This document shows positions 60,630 to 64,000 of a stretch of DNA of 64,000 bases, piece by piece. Position numbers and translations under genes: made by a program. The stretch covers positions 49,293,548 to 49,357,547 of the forward strand of contig JAKSZT010054304.1 in NCBI GenBank assembly GCA_026826555.1. The letters are read 5' to 3'. The notes beneath the pieces are model-generated. The model made no database searches, was not told the DNA's origin, and worked only from the letters and a program-made list of their open reading frames with translations. Within the stretch, counting starts at the first letter, position 1; each line of letters starts with the position of its first letter. The stretch is from Tolypeutes matacus (taxonomy: Eukaryota; Chordata; Mammalia; Cingulata; Chlamyphoridae).

Positions 60630-61330
60630 ATATTAGTTATCCATTGCTGCATAACCATCCTACCATAGACTTAGTGACTTCAAGCAATACACACTTATTA
60701 TCCCATGGTTTTTGCAAGGCAAAAGTCTGGGCATCACTTAGCTGGGTCCTCTGCAAAGCTGCAATCAGGATGTCAGCCAGGGCTGGATTCTCATCCAAAA
60801 GCTTGACTGGGGAAGGTTCTGCTTCCAAGTGCATGCAATTATTGTCAGGATAATCATTGTGGGTTGCTGGACTGAAGACTTTAGTTTCTTGCTGATAGAA
60901 GGTAAAAGGCCACCCTCCATTTCTTGCCTCATAGCCCTCTCCATATTGTAGCTCAGCACATGGGCTCTGGGGTCAATCCCATTATATGGAGGAGACACTA
61001 CTCTCCTTATCACACATGTGCTCCTCTACATTTTCCCATCCTCTTTTGCAGTTAGTTTAGGATCACGTGACTAGGTTAGGCCAATTAACAGAGTAGCAGT
61101 CACTGTGACACTTCTAGGCTGAAGAAATTCAAGCCAATGTCCCCCTCCATCCCTATCTCCCCTGACTCAGCAGACTTGGAGGCCATCTGTTGAGATGGCA
61201 GTGCCACAGATGGAGGGAGGAAAACCCCTGCCAGCCCACATGGGTTCCATCTGAGTGAGAAATACAGTCTGCTGTATTAAGCCACTGAGATATTAGGTTT
61301 TGTCTGTTGCATCAATCTAGCCTGACTAAC
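60630..61330. repeat. Ancient interspersed repeat(s), unclassified
   Basis: tattagttatccattgctgc, ggatgtcagccagggctgga and aagccactgagatattaggt are landmarks of old mammalian repeats. The class is not fixed from memory. Confidence 0.5.
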
Positions 61331-61424
61331 CACCTTTGTTTGGGTTTCTTTATCAGCCCCCATGCAAAATGTTGCAAAGAGAAGCTCATTCAAGTACATC
61401 CAGATTATATACAACCTGCACTGG

Positions 61425-61640
61425 GATGAAGAGGGCGGCTGAGACCTCTCTGATAGTAATGTGACTGTTGGTTCTGTTCTCTACCACTTACAAGCTGTGC
61501 GACCTTGGACAAGATTTTTCAGCCCTATGCCTCAGTTTCCATATCTGTAAAATAGGGTAGTACTAGCACCTTCTCATAAGGTTGTTGTGAAGAGTAAATG
61601 GGTACAAACACATAGAGCAGTGGAACAGTCCCTGGCTCAT
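61425..61640 (+). repeat. MIR SINE
   Basis: ctaccacttacaagctgtgc, gaccttggacaagattt, tgcctcagtttccatatctg and tctcataaggttgttgtgaa in sense order. Confidence 0.88.
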
Positions 61641-62385
61641 TATCCATCTAATTGTCTGGGGTATCAGCATGTACTCTGGGGAGATTGTGGGGCTCCCTTT
61701 AACCCTTCTCGCCAACCCTCTACAGGTCTCTGAGGGCTTGTTCTCAGCACAGGTAAAGGACCACATCACTCATCCCCAGAACAAGTCCTAATTTAAATTC
61801 TTTCTCTACTTCTCTCTCCTTCACGACCTCCCTCTCTGTCAGGCTATCACCTTGAAAGGGCTTCCTTTCCTTAACACTAGAGTGCACTTTAAGCCTGACG
61901 CCATCCAAAACTCCATTTCAGATTCTCGGAGTCCAGTCAGCAACTGGCAGGAGCTGGGCAGGGGAACGCCTTGGAGCACATCACCCTCAGCAAGGAGATG
62001 GGCTTCTCACCCATCAGAGCGGCCGACCTACCTTCAGGTTTCATACTCTCCTATTCCAAGTCTATCCCAGACCCCTTTCTTAGGCCTTGCTTAGAGCCTT
62101 GTTCTTTTCCTTATTATCAGTTATCAAAATTTGTTTCTAGGCTGATTGTTTTACTACCCTTCTCCCCACCAGCCTCTAAGTTCCCCGAGGGGAGAGCCTA
62201 TTCATTTTGTTCACTAGTCCATTTCCAACACATAGAAGAGTGTCTCATGCAGAGTAGTTTTTTAAAAATAAATACTTGAGGACTCATTAAAGTAACCCCC
62301 GTATCTCTTCTCACCTTCTACCCCCACCCCCACTCCCTGACACACTGGCACATCACCCTGACCTCATGCTACCCATCACTCCAAT
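61641..62385. other. Old L2-like fragments
   Basis: The 62140-62270 section (ccaccagcctctaagttcccc, ggggagagcctattcatttt) looks like an L2 3' end. The remainder is unclassified. Confidence 0.5.
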
Positions 62386-62403
62386 CCCAACCTCAATACT
62401 TTT

Positions 62404-62587
62404 TTTTTTTTTTTTTTAAAGATTTTATTTATTTATTCATTTATCCCCCCCTTGCTGCTTATGCTCGCTGGGTCAGCTAACCACGCCGTGTGGGCGGGCT
62501 TGCCTTCACCAGGAGGCCCCGGGAACCGAACCCGGGGCCTCCCATATGGTAAACGGGAGCCCTACTGATTGAGCCACAGCCGCTTCC
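62404..62587 (-). mobile_element. Young DAS-type SINE, antisense, 15-18-bp TSD
   Basis: cccaacctcaatact, continuing into T's, is at 62386-62400 and 62588-62602. The body is a near reverse complement of the SINE at 57096 (cccgggaaccgaacccgggg; gattgagccacagccgcttc). Confidence 0.95.
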
Positions 62588-62649
62588 CCCAACCTCAATA
62601 CTTTTGGTGGTTGTCACAAATTCCTAACAAATGTTTTCCCTCCAATACA

Positions 62650-62875
62650 TTTTGCTCCTGCCATGACCTTGCTCAAAAGACCATTGCCCACAGGTTCAAT
62701 TCCTGACTGTTTCCAGATTGTGGGTGGGTTGGTTGAACCTCCCTGAGGCCCCATATTCTTATGTATATAGTGGGGATGGTAATACTGACTTACTGGTTGT
62801 ATCACATAAATTAGATCGTGGTGGGCATGAGGTCTAGCAGAAGAGACATTTAATAAAGGGTGGCTCCTTGTATCA
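62650..62875 (+). repeat. MIR-like repeat
   Basis: caggttcaattcctgactgt, tgaacctccctgaggcccca and atagtggggatggtaatact in order. Confidence 0.55.
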
Positions 62876-63239
62876 ATAATACTCTGGTTTTAGTTTTAAG
62901 GAATAGAGAATGCTCAGGTGAGAAAACAGAAAACTCTGGGGGACTATTTCAAGGGCTACAGAGGGGAGAGAGAATAGATTTAATTTTACATTTCTCCTTC
63001 CAAACAATACTAATAGTATGAGCAGGTAGGAATTAAAAGGAGTAAGATTTTTCCCAACTAGAAATATTTGAAAATAGAATTGGCTTTGAGTGAGTTCCCC
63101 CTCACTGGAGGTAATCAAACTGAGGCCTAATGCCCACTTTTAAAAGAAGTCATTGAAGATACTGTGCATCGAGTAGAGATTTGAATTCGGTCACTTCTAA
63201 TACCCTTTCCACCTTCTGGTTTCATAGGGATTTATGATT
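62876..63239. other. Unannotated sequence
   Basis: Nothing recognised. Confidence 0.4.
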
Positions 63240-63470
63240 CTGTGAGAAACCTGCCCTGACTTCTCTGGCCCATTGAATTCTCTCCCTCTTTTGAGTTCTA
63301 TTTACTTGTTTAAGTCCTGTATTCATATCTGAGATTTCATGTTCCTTCCACAATTAGGTGGGAAATTTTTTTGAGAACAGCAACCTTGTTTATGTCTTGC
63401 TCCCTCATCCTAATGCACCTGGCATTGTGTTGGGTAGTTGGTGAGTGCTCAGTAAAGATTTGTTAGGGAG
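63240..63470 (+). repeat. L2 LINE 3' end
   Basis: aacctgccctgacttctctgg to cacctggcattgtgttggg and gagtgctcagtaaagatttg in L2 3' order. Confidence 0.7.
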
Positions 63471-64000
63471 AAAGGGAGGGAGGGAGCATCCAGCCAGGTC
63501 CTGCTTTTAGCAAGAGAAACTCCCATGAAGAAGGTGGGGCTGCAGGATTCCTCCCTTATCTCTCCTTCAAGATGAACCTCAACTTAATAAATTGAACAGT
63601 TAGGCAAGGAGATGACCCCAGGAACATTAGGATCTTAATGGTTAGCTTTTGAAATGCCTGGTGAGACTCATTATGTCCTTAGACATAGTTATGTAGAAGC
63701 CACCCCCCCACCCCCGCCAAAAAAAAAAAAAAAAATGCAGGAAGGGTTAAGGGCAATGATTTCTGAAATAATTTTCCTTCTCAAATTAGGGTAATCATCA
63801 TTTTAGAGCTTTAAAGTTGATCATGTGAACAAGCAGCCATTATTTAGAACTTAAATCAGGAGGAAAGTCCACATCCTTATAGAGCCAGTCCCATTACAGC
63901 AAACCTGGAGATTAAATACATCTGCTTGTTTCAGAGTCTGGTGGGGAAATGGCCTTTGAGATTCCCCTTGTAATTGGCTCCTATGGGGTTTCAGGCAAGT
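63471..64000. other. Unannotated sequence at window end
   Basis: C-run and A-run at 63703-63736. No exon recognised. Confidence 0.4.

Overview
This is mammalian nuclear DNA, most likely from an armadillo (Xenarthra, probably Dasypus). It carries many copies of a tRNA-derived SINE: box-A-like TGGCTCAAGTGG, box-B-like GGTTCGATTCC, a CCTCC(T) body end and a GGGGATAAATGAATAAATAAA-type tail. This is the pattern of the DAS-SINEs known from armadillos. Xenarthran-looking L1 3' ends are also frequent. There is no prokaryotic content, CRISPR array or operon. The species call is inference; the SINE structure is seen directly.

The only intact protein-coding gene recognised is C1orf116 (SARG), on the + strand, with its last two coding exons at 2041-2218 and 3478-5027. 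The N-terminal exon(s) lie before the window. In human (1q32.1) the gene lies beyond the 3' side of FCAMR/PIGR, separated by tens of kb, which fits the gene-free 59 kb that follows here. I found no FCAMR or PIGR exon.

The rest is layered mobile DNA. 5.7-16 kb holds paired SINEs, a young L1 tail with a 17-bp target-site duplication (TSD), old MIR/L2 pieces and a degraded Tigger (pogo-type) transposon. 16-21 kb holds an L1 with a 5'UTR made of about ten ~110-bp imperfect repeats plus broken ORF1/ORF2, itself sitting in another L1. 21.9-22.4 kb is an RPL23A retropseudogene (minus strand). 23.5-29 kb is a long L1 interrupted by an L1-tail/SINE cassette and a solo LTR. 30.9-35.8 kb is a TDRD3 retropseudogene split by two later insertions. 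42.4-47.4 kb is an antisense L1 with two LTRs in it. 48-64 kb is SINEs, MLT1-type LTR, MER5-type elements, L1 3' ends and stretches of apparently unique DNA.

The most interesting structure is the 30.9-35.8 kb nest. A TDRD3 retrocopy has its own 10-bp TSD. Inside it, a 1.75-kb insert is bounded by a 15-bp repeat that carries bases already diverged from the parent gene. That insert holds a class-I endogenous retrovirus gag fragment joined to one LTR plus downstream flank, which looks like L1-mediated capture of a retroviral read-through RNA. A recurring TG...CA element (five copies; 5-bp TSDs on three) looks like a lineage-specific solo LTR family. No new functional system is visible; the novelty is in transposon architecture.
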